Shown here one piece after another: positions 1-11,534 of a DNA stretch of 64,000 nucleotides. Below the pieces are notes generated by a model, which worked only from the letters and a program-made list of their open reading frames with translations, was not told the DNA's origin and made no database searches. This DNA comes from Thalassomonas sp. RHCl1 (GTDB lineage Bacteria > Pseudomonadota > Gammaproteobacteria > Enterobacterales > Alteromonadaceae), in NCBI RefSeq assembly GCF_947387555.1, contig NZ_CANDNZ010000001.1, positions 558,001 through 622,000 of the forward strand. Reading direction: 5' to 3'. The translations under genes were made by a program, and so were the position numbers. Within the stretch, counting starts at the first letter, position 1. Every line of letters begins with the position of its first letter.

Positions 1-1
1 A

Positions 2-817
2 AGCGGCGGTAAATTAGCCCTGGCAGCGGGGCTGTTGGCACTGACCCTGACATTGGGCTTTGTTGCCGGAAATTATCAAGACAATGCTCTGGCTCAGCAA
101 CAAGAATCGTCCCTGCTGGCCGATGAAGCCAATAAGGCGCTGCAAACGACAGAAGCTGCTGAGCAAACACGGACTTCTCCTGAAACAAACTGGCCTTTAG
201 TGATAGATTCCAGCCGCAGTTTACCCCTTGCTGTTAGGCATTTGTTTAGCCTGTGGCGTCTGCAGGTGGAAGATGAACTGAGTGAGCCGTGTCAGGTGGC
301 AAGCAGTTATGAGTTAAGCTGTTATTGGTTTAAAGGTACTTTGCCGGCATTATTGAAGCTGAATTATCCGGCGGTCTTTAAGTTTATCGACACTAACGGC
401 GTTGCCTTTTATGGTACCTTACTCGGGATCTCCCAATCAGGGGCATCAACCGATGGGGAAAGAGAGAGTTACCGTTTCCAGTTTAATCACCAGCAGCTGG
501 AGATTGATAAAGCCTGGTTAGATCGCTATTGGCAGGGCGGGGCGGTGATATTCTGGCAGCCGCCTAAAAATGCCTTTTTTGAGGCCGTGACCAGCATAGG
601 CGAGCAAAGCCCGGTTGAACTAATTCAGTGGCTGGAAAACAAGTTAAGCGAAAAGCAGCAACGACCGGCAAGAGAGGTTCAGGCCCTGGATGCGATGTTG
701 AAAAACCAGCTGCGCCAGTTCCAGCGACAATACGGCATCGACAGCAGCGAAGCCAGGGAGCAAACCCTGATGTTATTGACCAATACCGTGGACCTGGGCC
801 AGCCCATTTTTAAATAA
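2..817 (+). CDS. gspA: General secretion pathway protein A, C-terminal part (5' end outside window)
   Basis: The open frame is already running at base 2, so the start and the N-terminal AAA+ ATPase domain lie upstream of the window. The visible 271 residues begin with a membrane segment (about residues 4-27 of the fragment, rich in Leu/Ala/Gly). A periplasmic region follows, with a C39-peptidase-like fold (WPLVI, CYWFKG, FWQPP) and a C-terminal peptidoglycan-binding-like repeat (LRQFQRQYGI). GspA/ExeA works with GspB to insert the type II secretin through the cell wall. The next gene, 11 bp downstream, is gspB, which supports the call strongly. An internal TTG at 35 is not a credible start because it would remove half of the membrane anchor. 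Confidence 0.85.
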   Translation, partial: SGGKLALAAGLLALTLTLGFVAGNYQDNALAQQQESSLLADEANKALQTTEAAEQTRTSPETNWPLVIDSSRSLPLAVRHLFSLWRLQVEDELSEPCQVASSYELSCYWFKGTLPALLKLNYPAVFKFIDTNGVAFYGTLLGISQSGASTDGERESYRFQFNHQQLEIDKAWLDRYWQGGAVIFWQPPKNAFFEAVTSIGEQSPVELIQWLENKLSEKQQRPAREVQALDAMLKNQLRQFQRQYGIDSSEAREQTLMLLTNTVDLGQPIFK

Positions 818-828
818 TTGAAGATTTT

Positions 829-1710
829 ATGTCATATATATTAGAAGCACTTAAAAAAGAACAAACCAGTCAGGGACAGACGCCGACCTTACAGTCCGCT
901 CCTGTGCCTGTGGCCATCGAAACCCGCTCAGCCTCAATAGGTTGGGGCGTATTGCTGACCCTGGCTATTTTTGCCGCTTTGCTGGCCGGTTACTGGTTGG
1001 GACAAAACAATCAGCAAGCGCAGGTTTTACCCGCTAATCACCAGCCGTTAAGTCAGGCTCCCGGGCAAGTTGATATTATTAGTGACAATAAGGGGCAAAC
1101 GGCTCAGGCCTTAACACCCGTACCAAGTGAGCCTGTGGCTGAAGCTGCGACAGTTCCGGCAATAAATTCAGCGCCGCCTGTTAACAACAGCAATGAAAAA
1201 ATTGCCGCCGAAAGCTACTTTGAACATCCCCCCGTTAAGCAGAAAGTGGAAAAACCTAGCGAGCCACAAATGGTGGTCAGTGCAGAAAAACCAAAGCAGC
1301 TGCCCCTTGATTTTAAAGTGGCACCACAAGCGGGAGTTTCCGATGATATGCTGGCCAGGTTCCAGTCTGCCATTGATGAAACCGGCAATAACGGTTTTGA
1401 CGAAAACAGTGATGCTCAAGAGGGTGATGCTGATGATATGTCAAGTGCCGCCGCCTCAGGGGTAACGCCTTTAGGCAATATGCCGCTTTGGGTACAGCAA
1501 GGGATCCCGGATTTGCAATTTGAATTGCATATATTTGCCACTGATGGTGAAGGCTGGATCCGGGTCAACGGTGAAGATAAGTATCAGGGAGATCGTATTG
1601 CTGAAGACTTGACCCTGACGCAAATCTTGCCGCAGCAGGTGATTTTAAATTATCGCGGTGAAGACTTCAGTTTACCTGCCTTATCCAATTGGTCTTCGGC
1701 CGGAAATTAA
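829..1710 (+). CDS. gspB: General secretion pathway protein B
   Basis: Begins with MSYILEALKK, the hallmark N-terminus of GspB/ExeB. It has one membrane helix (about residues 37-58), a long Pro/Gln/Ala-rich periplasmic linker (60-215), and a C-terminal T2SSB domain from about 215 (PLWVQQGIPDLQFELHIFA ... VRVN-like and LILNYRGE-like strands). It partners GspA in assembling the outer-membrane secretin of the type II secretion system. It follows gspA by 11 bp and is the last gene of the unit; a hairpin terminator lies about 50 bp after the stop. The rest of the gsp operon is not in this window, as is usual because gspAB is often unlinked from gspC-N. Confidence 0.9.
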   Translation: MSYILEALKKEQTSQGQTPTLQSAPVPVAIETRSASIGWGVLLTLAIFAALLAGYWLGQNNQQAQVLPANHQPLSQAPGQVDIISDNKGQTAQALTPVPSEPVAEAATVPAINSAPPVNNSNEKIAAESYFEHPPVKQKVEKPSEPQMVVSAEKPKQLPLDFKVAPQAGVSDDMLARFQSAIDETGNNGFDENSDAQEGDADDMSSAAASGVTPLGNMPLWVQQGIPDLQFELHIFATDGEGWIRVNGEDKYQGDRIAEDLTLTQILPQQVILNYRGEDFSLPALSNWSSAGN

Positions 1711-1721
1711 TTTTTCTTTTC

Positions 1722-1744
1722 TCACTCTTTCACATCCGTGTGAT
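1722..1744 (-). repeat. Short copy of a dispersed repeat (CACGGATGTGAAAGAG type)
   Basis: Read on the minus strand this stretch is TCACACGGATGTGAAAGAGTGA, split here as TCACACGGATGT + GAAAGAGTGA. The same core recurs at 24455-24500 and in the tandem array at 40343-40612. This copy sits between the convergent genes gspB and leuD, as the others also sit between convergent genes. Confidence 0.6.
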
Positions 1745-1757
1745 CGGGACAGTACAT

Positions 1758-1792
1758 AAAAAAGGGCCGGATTTTATACCGGCCCCTTATTC
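1758..1792. terminator. Bidirectional intrinsic terminator between gspB and leuD
   Basis: A GGGCCGG / CCGGCCC stem (1764-1770 and 1779-1785, 8-nt loop) is flanked by an A-run on the left and a T-rich stretch on the right. It can therefore end transcription from both convergent genes. Confidence 0.8.
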
Positions 1793-1820
1793 TTAGTTCT
1801 TAGATATCAGCTATGCCGAC

Positions 1821-2417
1821 CTATTGCCAGGCGGGCATTTTATCTTCGAATGCTTCAATTTTTTCCAGCTTGTTTAAGGTCCAGCCGACACTGTCGATGC
1901 CCTGCTCCAGGCAGTATTGCTGGAAGCTGTCCAGAGTAAAATCAAAGCGGCTGTCGCCAAAGCTGATATGATTGTTTGCCAGGTCGACATTTAACTCAAT
2001 TTCCGTTTTTGCTGTGGCAGCAAACAACTGGTTAATTTCCTCATCGCTGAGCTTGATCGGCAAGATACCGATGTTAATGCAGTTGGCGTAAAAGATATCG
2101 GCAAAGCTCGGCGCAATAATCACCTTAAAGCCGTATTCCTGCAAGGCCCAGGGGGCATGCTCCCGGCTGGAGCCGCAACCGAAGTTCTCCCGCGCCAGCA
2201 AAATTGAGGCACCTTTATACCTGGCTTCATTTAAAATAAAATCAGGGTTATTTCGGGTGCCTGCGCCGTCGAGGTAGCGCCAGTCGTGGAATAAATGCTG
2301 GCCAAAACCAACACGTTCGGTTTTCTGTAAAAACTGTTTGGGAATGATTTGGTCGGTGTCGACATTGGCAATATCCAAAGGCACAACCAAACCTTGATGT
2401 CGGGTAAATTTTTCCAT
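1821..2417 (-). CDS. leuD: 3-isopropylmalate dehydratase, small subunit
   Basis: 198 residues, the normal length of bacterial LeuD. The N-terminus ([20 protein letters not shown]) and the [13 protein letters not shown] motif (about residues 78-90) are characteristic of the swivelling aconitase-type small subunit. With LeuC it isomerises 2-isopropylmalate to 3-isopropylmalate in leucine synthesis in the cytoplasm. It is the last gene of the leuABCD operon, 13 bp after leuC, and ends at the shared terminator at 1758-1792. Confidence 0.97.
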   Translation of the reverse strand: MEKFTRHQGLVVPLDIANVDTDQIIPKQFLQKTERVGFGQHLFHDWRYLDGAGTRNNPDFILNEARYKGASILLARENFGCGSSREHAPWALQEYGFKVIIAPSFADIFYANCINIGILPIKLSDEEINQLFAATAKTEIELNVDLANNHISFGDSRFDFTLDSFQQYCLEQGIDSVGWTLNKLEKIEAFEDKMPAWQ

Positions 2418-2430
2418 GATCTTTCCTGTA

Positions 2431-3825
2431 TTAGCTGTTTAAGTCGACAAAGTGTCCGGCAATGGCCGCGGCGGCGGCAACTTCCGGGCTCACCAGGTGG
2501 GTGCGGCTGCCGCGCCCCTGGCGACCTTCAAAGTTTCGGTTACTGGTGGAAGCACATCTGTCGCCTTCCGCCAGTTTATCGTCGTTCATGCCCAAACACA
2601 TGGAGCAGCCGGGCAGGCGCCATTCAAAACCGGCGTCGATAAAGATTTGCGCCAGGCCCTCTGCTTCCGCCTGCTCTTTTACCCGGTAGGAGCCAGGAAC
2701 CACGATAGCATCTACCTTGGAAGAAACTTTTTTACCTTTAGCCACGGCGGCAGCGGCGCGTAAATCTTCGATGCGCGAGTTGGTACAGGAGCCGATAAAA
2801 ACCTTATTGATATCGATATCGGTGATCTTGGTGCCTGCGGTTAAGCCCATATAGGCCAGGGCTTTAACGCAGGACTCTTTTTCAACCGGATCTGCAAAAT
2901 CATCGGGGGAAGGCACCGCGCTGTCAATTGCCGTCACCTGGCCCGGCGTAGTGCCCCAGGTTACCTGGGCCTTGATGTCTTTGGCTTCTAAAGTGACCAC
3001 GGCATCATATTGGGCATCGCTATCGGATTTCAGGGTTTGCCAGTCATTGACCGCTTGTTGCCAAAGTTCACCTTGAGGGGCATATTCCCTGTCTTTCAGG
3101 TAGGCAAAGGTGGTTTCATCCGGGGCAATTAAACCTGCCTTGGCGCCAAATTCTATGCTCATATTACAGACCGTCATGCGCTCTTCCATGCTCAGCGCTG
3201 TGATGGCCTCGCCGCAATATTCCACCACGTAACCTGTGGCTCCGGCGCTGCCGGTTTTACCGATAATCGCCAGGATAATATCTTTGGCGCTGATACCGAC
3301 ACCCACCTGGCCCTTAACCTCGATTTTCATGGTTTTGGCCTTGGTCTGGCGCAAGGTTTGCGTGGCCAGCACATGCTCGACTTCCGAGGTGCCGATACCA
3401 AAGGCCAGAGCGCCGAAGGCGCCATGGGTAGCGGTATGGGAGTCGCCGCATACGATAATGGTGCCCGGCAGGGTCAGGCCCAGCTCAGGTCCCATGACAT
3501 GCACTATGCCCTGGTTTTTATGGCCCATGCCAAATAACTGGATACCGAATTCTTTACAGTTTTTCTCCAGGGTGCGCAGCTGATTGGCGGCCCCTTCTCC
3601 CGCGGCATCGATGGCGACAGAGCGGGTGGAAATATTGTGATCCATAGTGGCGATGGTGCGCTGGGGTTTACGCACCGGGCGGTTATGGAATTTTAAATTT
3701 GCAAATGCTTGCGGCGAGGTCACTTCGTGAATAAGGTGACGGTCAACATATAATAACGGCGTTTCACCGGCTTTTTCTTCAACCAGGTGCCGTTGCCATA
3801 ATTTCTCGTATAAGGTGGTTGCCAT
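2431..3825 (-). CDS. leuC: 3-isopropylmalate dehydratase, large subunit
   Basis: 464 residues, full length. Aconitase-family motifs are present, including the three Cys ligands of the 4Fe-4S cluster: one in [13 protein letters not shown] (about 345) and two in [12 protein letters not shown] (about 405 and 408). It forms the isopropylmalate isomerase with LeuD. The ATG at 3825 has AAGGA nearby on the minus strand. The start region, including the ribosome site and the first six codons (MATTLY), is duplicated about 82 bp upstream, in the leuB-leuC gap, where it opens a 26-codon mini-ORF (see the entry at 3827-3907). Confidence 0.97.
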   Translation of the reverse strand: MATTLYEKLWQRHLVEEKAGETPLLYVDRHLIHEVTSPQAFANLKFHNRPVRKPQRTIATMDHNISTRSVAIDAAGEGAANQLRTLEKNCKEFGIQLFGMGHKNQGIVHVMGPELGLTLPGTIIVCGDSHTATHGAFGALAFGIGTSEVEHVLATQTLRQTKAKTMKIEVKGQVGVGISAKDIILAIIGKTGSAGATGYVVEYCGEAITALSMEERMTVCNMSIEFGAKAGLIAPDETTFAYLKDREYAPQGELWQQAVNDWQTLKSDSDAQYDAVVTLEAKDIKAQVTWGTTPGQVTAIDSAVPSPDDFADPVEKESCVKALAYMGLTAGTKITDIDINKVFIGSCTNSRIEDLRAAAAVAKGKKVSSKVDAIVVPGSYRVKEQAEAEGLAQIFIDAGFEWRLPGCSMCLGMNDDKLAEGDRCASTSNRNFEGRQGRGSRTHLVSPEVAAAAAIAGHFVDLNS

Positions 3826-3826
3826 G

Positions 3827-3907
3827 TTATAAGTCCTTACTGCTGATATATGGAAAATGAGCCTTGGTGTTGCAACTATCTATTGTCGGATATAAGGTGG
3901 TTGCCAT
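3827..3907 (-). other. 26-codon mini-ORF made by duplication of the leuC start
   Basis: Between leuB and leuC the minus strand carries a second copy of the leuC initiation region: an AAGGA-like site, then ATG GCA ACC ACC TTA TAT, matching leuC's first six codons. After that the frame diverges and stops with TAA at 3829-3827, one base before the leuC ATG at 3825. Translation of the mini-ORF would end next to the leuC start, so it could couple or modulate LeuC translation. It may equally be a harmless scar of a tandem duplication. No function is claimed for the peptide. Confidence 0.6.
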
Positions 3908-3909
3908 GT

Positions 3910-6593
<2,684 letters not shown>

Positions 6594-6649
6594 TGGTTAT
6601 CCTTTGTTCTCTCTGTATGTTAAGTAAACCAGCGTCTAAAAACTCAGGC

Positions 6650-6680
6650 ATAAAAAAACCCGCGTTACTGACGCGGGTTT
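6650..6680 (-). terminator. Leucine operon attenuator (intrinsic terminator upstream of leuA)
   Basis: On the minus strand a perfect 10-bp stem (AAACCCGCGT / ACGCGGGTTT, 5-nt loop CAGTA; + coordinates 6656-6680) is followed by a T-run. It lies between the stop of the leucine-rich leader peptide (6714) and leuA (6593), the expected place for a transcription attenuator. Confidence 0.88.
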
Positions 6681-6713
6681 TATATTTTTCATTATTAATT
6701 AAGCAATAAAAAA

Positions 6714-6776
6714 CTATCCGCGTACCTTAAGTACGAGGAGGAGGTTAATTCGAATTGTCTTAATTAATTGTGTCAT
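6714..6776 (-). CDS. leuL: leu operon leader peptide
   Basis: A 20-codon ORF on the minus strand reads MTQLIKTIRI followed by NLLLVLKVRG and TAG. It contains three consecutive CTC leucine codons, then GTA and CTT, plus an earlier TTA: five Leu codons of 20. It sits directly upstream of a strong terminator and then leuA, the classic attenuation layout: ribosome stalling at the Leu codons when charged tRNA-Leu is scarce would favour the antiterminator. The use of CTC suggests control by the tRNA-Leu that reads CUC. I saw no strong ribosome-binding site in front of it. Confidence 0.87.
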   Translation of the reverse strand: MTQLIKTIRINLLLVLKVRG

Positions 6777-6814
6777 ATGGTTTAACGTAAATTTGTTCGT
6801 TATTTGTAAGTTTA

Positions 6815-6843
6815 AACTAGCTTAAACGCGCCTGGGCTGTCAA
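6815..6843 (-). promoter_or_regulatory. Candidate promoter of the leu operon
   Basis: On the minus strand a perfect -35 TTGACA (6843-6838) is followed after 17 nt by a weak -10 (CTAGTT, 6820-6815). It lies about 40 bp upstream of the leuL start. The -35 is convincing; the -10 assignment is uncertain. Confidence 0.5.
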
Positions 6844-6974
6844 TGAAAAATTGTAATAAATTTACAGAAAAATGTTGTTAAAGGTCGGGCAGCTTTTTAA
6901 AGGCAATCACGAAAAAGAGAGCTAAGGTGATAGTCAGCAGACAACTAAGCTGAAAATAAAGGGCAGGTAAAGGC

Positions 6975-7010
6975 TTGAAGTACACTTTAGCAAAGAGAAG
7001 TGTACTTCAA
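6975..7010. repeat. 13-bp perfect inverted repeat downstream of the wzi-like gene
   Basis: TTGAAGTACACTT (6975-6987) and AAGTGTACTTCAA (6998-7010) form a 13-bp stem with a 10-nt loop. It begins 28 bp after the stop of the wzi-like gene on the minus strand. No T-run follows on either strand, so it is either a factor-dependent 3'-end hairpin or a protein-binding palindrome. The rest of the 6594-7037 gap holds the leu leader region; I see no further gene. Confidence 0.6.
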
Positions 7011-7037
7011 ACGCAGATGTGAGTTTTGAAATTTGGC

Positions 7038-8483
7038 TTAGAACTTATATTCCCAGCTCAGAGAAGCTTCAAAATCATTCTCGGTTTTGTTGTTGATTTC
7101 AGTTTTACGCGCCTGGGCGCCCACTTCCCAGCGGCTTTTCGCCCAGGTAAAGCGGTAACTGCCGCGCAGTTCCAGAATTTCCTGGTGGCTGAGGCTCTCG
7201 TCTGCAATGATTTTGTCTTCATTGTTTTTATTCAGCTCTATCATCGCCACACTGGCTTGCCAGTAGTTGTCGTTTTCCGGCTGGGCGATCACCCCTAAGG
7301 TGATGCTGCTGGCATTGCTGCCGTAGGTGCTGCCGATACCTTTGCCGCGGTAGCGGTAGCCTGTGCGGTAAATGTCGTGTTCATAGACACAAGCACATTC
7401 GGCATGATAGGTGTCCGAAGCTTCGAAATAGACGCTGTAGAGGTTGTCACCTAAAAAGAAGTCGGCGTCAATCCCACCAAGGTGGCTGCGCTTGGACGGT
7501 GCTACCGAGCTGATACCATAGTCTTCAAAACCCATCTCGTAATAAACGCCGACGTTTTGCCCCAGGACGCTGGTACTCCACCTTAAATCGACCGAACCCA
7601 GATCGTTAACATCGGTTTCGTTATTGACCTTATTATCCGATTCATTCGGTATTACGATATCCCAGAAATCCGAAAAGCCATTGCCCCGGCCATCTCCCCC
7701 CCACATGGTGGAGCGGGAAAGTCCCAATTCCAGCGAAGAAAAAGGCTTAAGGCTTAACCGGCTGCTCCAGAGCCGGGTGTTAGGGATTGCACGGCCGCGA
7801 TCTTCCATTTTCCCGATAAAGGTGGTGAAGCTCCAGGGGCCGAGCCAGCTTAACCAGGGAGTATCAAATGGCACTGCCTGTTGGCGGTTAAGGCTGATGC
7901 CGGGGATTGGGCGGGCATTGGTCGACATTAACAAAGCCGTGTCCCAGCCCGGGCCCCACCACATAGGGACGGCGCCGCCGATAACATTCCAGTTGCCCAG
8001 TTTATAAGCGAGATAGGAGCCGTCGAGCCGGAAGTTTTTATCGTCTATGGCGTCGCTTACCTTGTGTATTTCCAGATGGGCGGCAAAGTTACTGCCGACA
8101 AAGGTTTTTTTGCTGGTTATTTCGGTTTTTTCACTCTGCGTGTCGCCAAAGTGTTTGAATTTAGGTCTGTCAGTGGCAGCGGCCACTTTAATCGAAGCCG
8201 GTTGGCTGGATTTCTTTGCCTGGTTTAAATGGAAGACCACACGCTGATAACTGCGCTCTAAATTTTTATCTAAGATGTTGAAGTCGACCTTATCCAGATC
8301 GGCGGCAATATCGGCCCACATCAGGGGGTAACGGTTGATGGGCGCTTTGATCACATCGTGATCGGATAACAGTTGGATATCGGCGCGCAGGTAAATATTA
8401 TCGGCTTCAACCCAGGGGGCGGCCTGAACAAAAGAGCTAAGGGAAGCGCATGTTAAAAGGGCGCAAAAGAGTTTCATGGACAT
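7038..8483 (-). CDS. Capsule assembly Wzi family outer-membrane protein
   Basis: 481 residues with a signal peptide (residues 1-21, cleavage after VQA). The pattern fits the capsule-assembly Wzi family: an N-terminal helical region, then long amphipathic beta-strands (GGAVPMWWGPGWDTAL at about 165-180, WLGPWSFTTFIGKMED) and a C-terminal aromatic end (WEYKF) typical of an outer-membrane barrel. Wzi proteins are surface lectins that help anchor capsule or exopolysaccharide. It lies 6 bp after the glycerophosphotransferase-like gene, so the two probably act on the same surface polymer. Confidence 0.75.
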   Translation of the reverse strand: MSMKLFCALLTCASLSSFVQAAPWVEADNIYLRADIQLLSDHDVIKAPINRYPLMWADIAADLDKVDFNILDKNLERSYQRVVFHLNQAKKSSQPASIKVAAATDRPKFKHFGDTQSEKTEITSKKTFVGSNFAAHLEIHKVSDAIDDKNFRLDGSYLAYKLGNWNVIGGAVPMWWGPGWDTALLMSTNARPIPGISLNRQQAVPFDTPWLSWLGPWSFTTFIGKMEDRGRAIPNTRLWSSRLSLKPFSSLELGLSRSTMWGGDGRGNGFSDFWDIVIPNESDNKVNNETDVNDLGSVDLRWSTSVLGQNVGVYYEMGFEDYGISSVAPSKRSHLGGIDADFFLGDNLYSVYFEASDTYHAECACVYEHDIYRTGYRYRGKGIGSTYGSNASSITLGVIAQPENDNYWQASVAMIELNKNNEDKIIADESLSHQEILELRGSYRFTWAKSRWEVGAQARKTEINNKTENDFEASLSWEYKF

Positions 8484-8489
8484 CCTAAA

Positions 8490-9548
8490 TTAGTTGTTGG
8501 TCTGGTTCAGTTGGGGAAACAGCTCTTTTAAATAATTGGCGGCTCTAAGGCCTGCTTGACCGTCGAGCTGGTCGAACATAATTTTATTGGCTTTAGCCCT
8601 GGCCTGTGCCAGGTGCTGTGGTTTGGTCAGGGCTTGTTTAATTGCCCCTTGTAGCTGGTCAAATTGATCGATTTGAATGCTGAATTCTTTGATCAGCTGT
8701 TTAACTTCCTGTACCGTGCGTTTGCCGTCATCTACGGTGAAGGTCACCATATCTTTTTCCAGGGCGCAGCATTCCGCCAATACCGAGCTGGTATCGCCGA
8801 TACAGACATCTGCCAGTTGGATATAAGGCACGATATCTGCGGTATCGATAAAAAACACCTGCTTGGTATTTTTTATCTTCTGTTTGATTTCGTCTTTGGT
8901 CCAGGGGTGTACCGTGACCAGGATGTTGTAATCGGCGGTTAAGCTGTCTAATTTATCATACCAGTGGCTGATGGCAGATACGCCGGAATCATTCCAGGTG
9001 GCGGTAAACAGCACCGTTGGCTTGCCTTCGTCCAGTCCTGCGCCTTTGGCCAGGGCAGCCAGCTGCTCGGTATCGACGCTGCCGTCAAACATGGGGTCGA
9101 GTTTTGGAAAACCTACCGCTTTGGCGCAGGTAATTCCTACCGCTTGTGCCCGCTCTACTTCCCGGGAGCTGGTCATATAGAAATGATCTAATAAATTATA
9201 ACCTTTGCTATTGGCAAAAGGTTTAAAGGTATAGGCGCCGTGGCGCATGCCGACTTTTTTCATGCGTGAGGCCGGGAATTTATAACCCGCCTGGCGGCAC
9301 ATGATTACCCCTTTGGGGAATACCGGGTAAACTTTTGACGGCACGCCAATCGCCGCCAGCTCTTGCTGGGTTTTTTTGTCTTTGGCGATAATTTTTAACG
9401 GCGGCAAATGTTTTTGCACCGAGGCGAATATCTGGTAGTCGAGGGCGTTGGCGCAATAAAGCATGACATCTTTATTGAGGTTAAATAACTCGCGCACTTC
9501 CCAGATCACCGTATAGGGGATCTTTAACAGGTAATAAGATAAAACCAC
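8490..9548 (-). CDS. CDP-glycerol:glycerophosphate glycerophosphotransferase family protein
   Basis: 352 residues with a GT-B layout. A helical N-terminus (YYLLKIPYTVIWEVREL) is followed by KVGMRHGAYTFKPF (about 97-112), a conserved FPKLDPMF segment and, in the C-terminal half, a PTVLFTATWNDSG region, VHPWT (about 218) and ADVCIGDTSSVLAECCALEKDMVTF (cited in part; about 247-272), the nucleotide-sugar-binding motif of the TagF-like family. In Gram-positives such enzymes build teichoic acids; in Gram-negative marine bacteria they more likely decorate capsule or O-antigen with glycerol phosphate. Pairing with the wzi-like gene supports a surface-polysaccharide role. The exact substrate is unknown. 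Confidence 0.7.
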   Translation of the reverse strand: MVLSYYLLKIPYTVIWEVRELFNLNKDVMLYCANALDYQIFASVQKHLPPLKIIAKDKKTQQELAAIGVPSKVYPVFPKGVIMCRQAGYKFPASRMKKVGMRHGAYTFKPFANSKGYNLLDHFYMTSSREVERAQAVGITCAKAVGFPKLDPMFDGSVDTEQLAALAKGAGLDEGKPTVLFTATWNDSGVSAISHWYDKLDSLTADYNILVTVHPWTKDEIKQKIKNTKQVFFIDTADIVPYIQLADVCIGDTSSVLAECCALEKDMVTFTVDDGKRTVQEVKQLIKEFSIQIDQFDQLQGAIKQALTKPQHLAQARAKANKIMFDQLDGQAGLRAANYLKELFPQLNQTNN

Positions 9549-9564
9549 TTTGTGTTATTTCCGG

Positions 9565-10182
9565 TTAGGTCCAGCGATCCATCTTGTTGCTGCGGCCACC
9601 GATAAGTTTAGGAATGAGCAAGCCAAACAGCAGGCCAAGGGCAAGCACTATGGCGCCATTTTTAAACCATTCTATTTTGATGTCCTGATCCTGGCTTTTT
9701 AGCTGTTCTTTAACGACAGCAAGTTGCTGTTGCAACTGGGCGGTTTCGTCTTCAATGGCTTTGCTTTTGCCGTTTAAGCTCTCAATGGTTTTTTGCGCTT
9801 CATTCAGTTGTTGTTTTAACTGGCTGTTTTCATCGGCGGCGCTGGTAAGTTGCTCGTTAAGCTCGGCGATAACAAAGCGCAGTCCGGGTTTTTGAGAGAT
9901 ATATTTGCTCTCTACCCAGGCGGTTCTGTTGCGGCTGTCGATAATTTGTGTGTAATTGTTTTCTTCTTTGCCGGTCAGGGTGATTTGTGCACCGGCGGTG
10001 ACGCTGCCTAATATTCTGAAGTTATTACCGGCGCCGGCATGCATATAGATGATAAGCTCATCGGCAATATAACCCGGAGTCTCTTCTGAAGATGGTGCCT
10101 GTGAAGCGGTTTCTTCTTGGGCTAACACGGGGAATGACAAGCCAAACAGGACACTGATAAGTAAACAACTCACTCTTTTCAT
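9565..10182 (-). CDS. ygiM: SH3-domain protein of the YgiM family
   Basis: 205 residues. It has a signal peptide (1-21, ending VLA|QEE), a bacterial SH3 domain (about 38-95, YIADELIIYMHAGAG ... TAWVESKYI), a Gln/Leu-rich coiled coil (about 105-165), a membrane helix (about 172-191) and a short basic cytoplasmic tail. This is the layout of E. coli YgiM, a protein of unsettled envelope function. It is divergent from the ygiF homologue at 10425, as in E. coli, and lies 16 bp upstream of the glycerophosphotransferase-like gene on the same strand. Confidence 0.85.
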   Translation of the reverse strand: MKRVSCLLISVLFGLSFPVLAQEETASQAPSSEETPGYIADELIIYMHAGAGNNFRILGSVTAGAQITLTGKEENNYTQIIDSRNRTAWVESKYISQKPGLRFVIAELNEQLTSAADENSQLKQQLNEAQKTIESLNGKSKAIEDETAQLQQQLAVVKEQLKSQDQDIKIEWFKNGAIVLALGLLFGLLIPKLIGGRSNKMDRWT

Positions 10183-10424
10183 TGAACAACCAAACGCAAT
10201 TAAACCTTCTGGGACAAGATATTAGGTCTTTGGCTCTTTTTTGGCAAGCTAAGATTAAGGATCTTGTGCTAAAAATAGGCTTAACCGCCAGATAGAGACT
10301 CTAATTGCTGTTTTATTGCTATACCGGGTAAAAGACTATCGGGTATTATGGCGCTAAACAGTTATTGCCCTTCCTTAATTCCCTGTGGTTGCGGTAGCGG
10401 ACAAAGAGTAGATAGACAACTTCC

Positions 10425-11510
10425 ATGGCTATGAATAAAGCAGATGAAACCGAAATTGAGCTTAAATTTTTGCTTGGGCAAGTTATTGATGCAAAAGCGG
10501 TAACTGAGCTTTTACAGCAGCAAAACTTCAGTTTTGAGCAAAGCGCCGGCAAGCTTAAAAATAGTTATTTTGATACCCCGGCCCTTGATTTGGCACGAAA
10601 TGATATCGGGCTTAGGATCCGTAGCGGTGAAAACCTGTACGAACAAACGGTGAAGACCGCCGGGCGGGTGTTGTCCGGACTGCATCAAAGGCCCGAGTAT
10701 AATCTTGCTTTGGACAACAGGGAAACCTTGCCGAAATTGCAGCTGTTTCCCTCAGCTATCTGGCCGGATGGTGTAGACATAGCACAGATACAGCAAGCGC
10801 TGACGGCTATTTTTACTACTGACTTTTATCGCACCACCTGGAAAATAGCGGGTAAGCACGGCGTCGTTATCGAACTGGTTTTAGATTCGGGCACCATAGA
10901 AAGTCAAGGCAGGCAAGCAGCTATCGCCGAGTTTGAGCTGGAATTGTTTTCGGGTAAAGGTGCACCGGCTATGGAGATGCTTTTTGAGCTTGCCAACTTA
11001 CTGCTGGGCTCCTTTAAACTACGTCCCGGGGTAAAAAGCAAAGCGGCGCGGGGATATGCTTTATGGCGGGGAGCGCCAAAGAGCAAGCCGGAAGCTTTTT
11101 CCCGTCAAGGTTTGTTAGTTTCGGCTTTAGCAGACAGGGAAAGTTTTTATGCCCATCTGGACTTTGCCCTGGGGCAATTACAGCTCGGGGTTGAGTATTG
11201 CTTTTTATCGAGCAGTCCGAAAAGGCTGAGTGCTGTCAGTGAACCCTTACTTTTTCTTGAGCGGCTTTTCAGTTTGGCCCCGGAAAGTCTTGTTGTTGCT
11301 AAGGAGGAGTTGGCAATGCAGTTTAAACAGGTTGTCGGTTTATATTCGGCGCTTGAGTTGCAGTTTGACCGGGCCGGTTGTGATGGCAAAAACGGCGTTG
11401 GTGATGACTGCCTGTTGTTGGAATTTTGCTATGAACAGACTTTTAACCGCTTACAGCTAGCTTTACTGAAGCTCTTGATAGACAGGGAGTTTCTGCCTGA
11501 CGGGATTTGA
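10425..11510 (+). CDS. ygiF: CYTH-domain inorganic triphosphatase
   Basis: 361 residues. The N-terminal CYTH domain (about 8-200) shows the signature EIELKF, then IGLRIRS and EQTVKT, whose acidic and basic side chains line the triphosphate tunnel, and a late EFELELFSG strand pair. The C-terminal part (about 215-361) is a reduced CHAD-like helical region; the protein is about 70 residues shorter than E. coli YgiF (433). The family hydrolyses inorganic triphosphate. In E. coli the gene is next to glnE; here glnE lies about 7 kb away with the yjf-like locus between. Confidence 0.85.
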   Translation: MAMNKADETEIELKFLLGQVIDAKAVTELLQQQNFSFEQSAGKLKNSYFDTPALDLARNDIGLRIRSGENLYEQTVKTAGRVLSGLHQRPEYNLALDNRETLPKLQLFPSAIWPDGVDIAQIQQALTAIFTTDFYRTTWKIAGKHGVVIELVLDSGTIESQGRQAAIAEFELELFSGKGAPAMEMLFELANLLLGSFKLRPGVKSKAARGYALWRGAPKSKPEAFSRQGLLVSALADRESFYAHLDFALGQLQLGVEYCFLSSSPKRLSAVSEPLLFLERLFSLAPESLVVAKEELAMQFKQVVGLYSALELQFDRAGCDGKNGVGDDCLLLEFCYEQTFNRLQLALLKLLIDREFLPDGI

Positions 11511-11534
11511 TTGGCAAATTTTCCTGGGATGTTG

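Noticed and set aside
2349..3583. Plus-strand open frames opposite leuC and leuD
   Set aside because: They are antisense shadows of well-conserved leu genes, with no motifs of their own.
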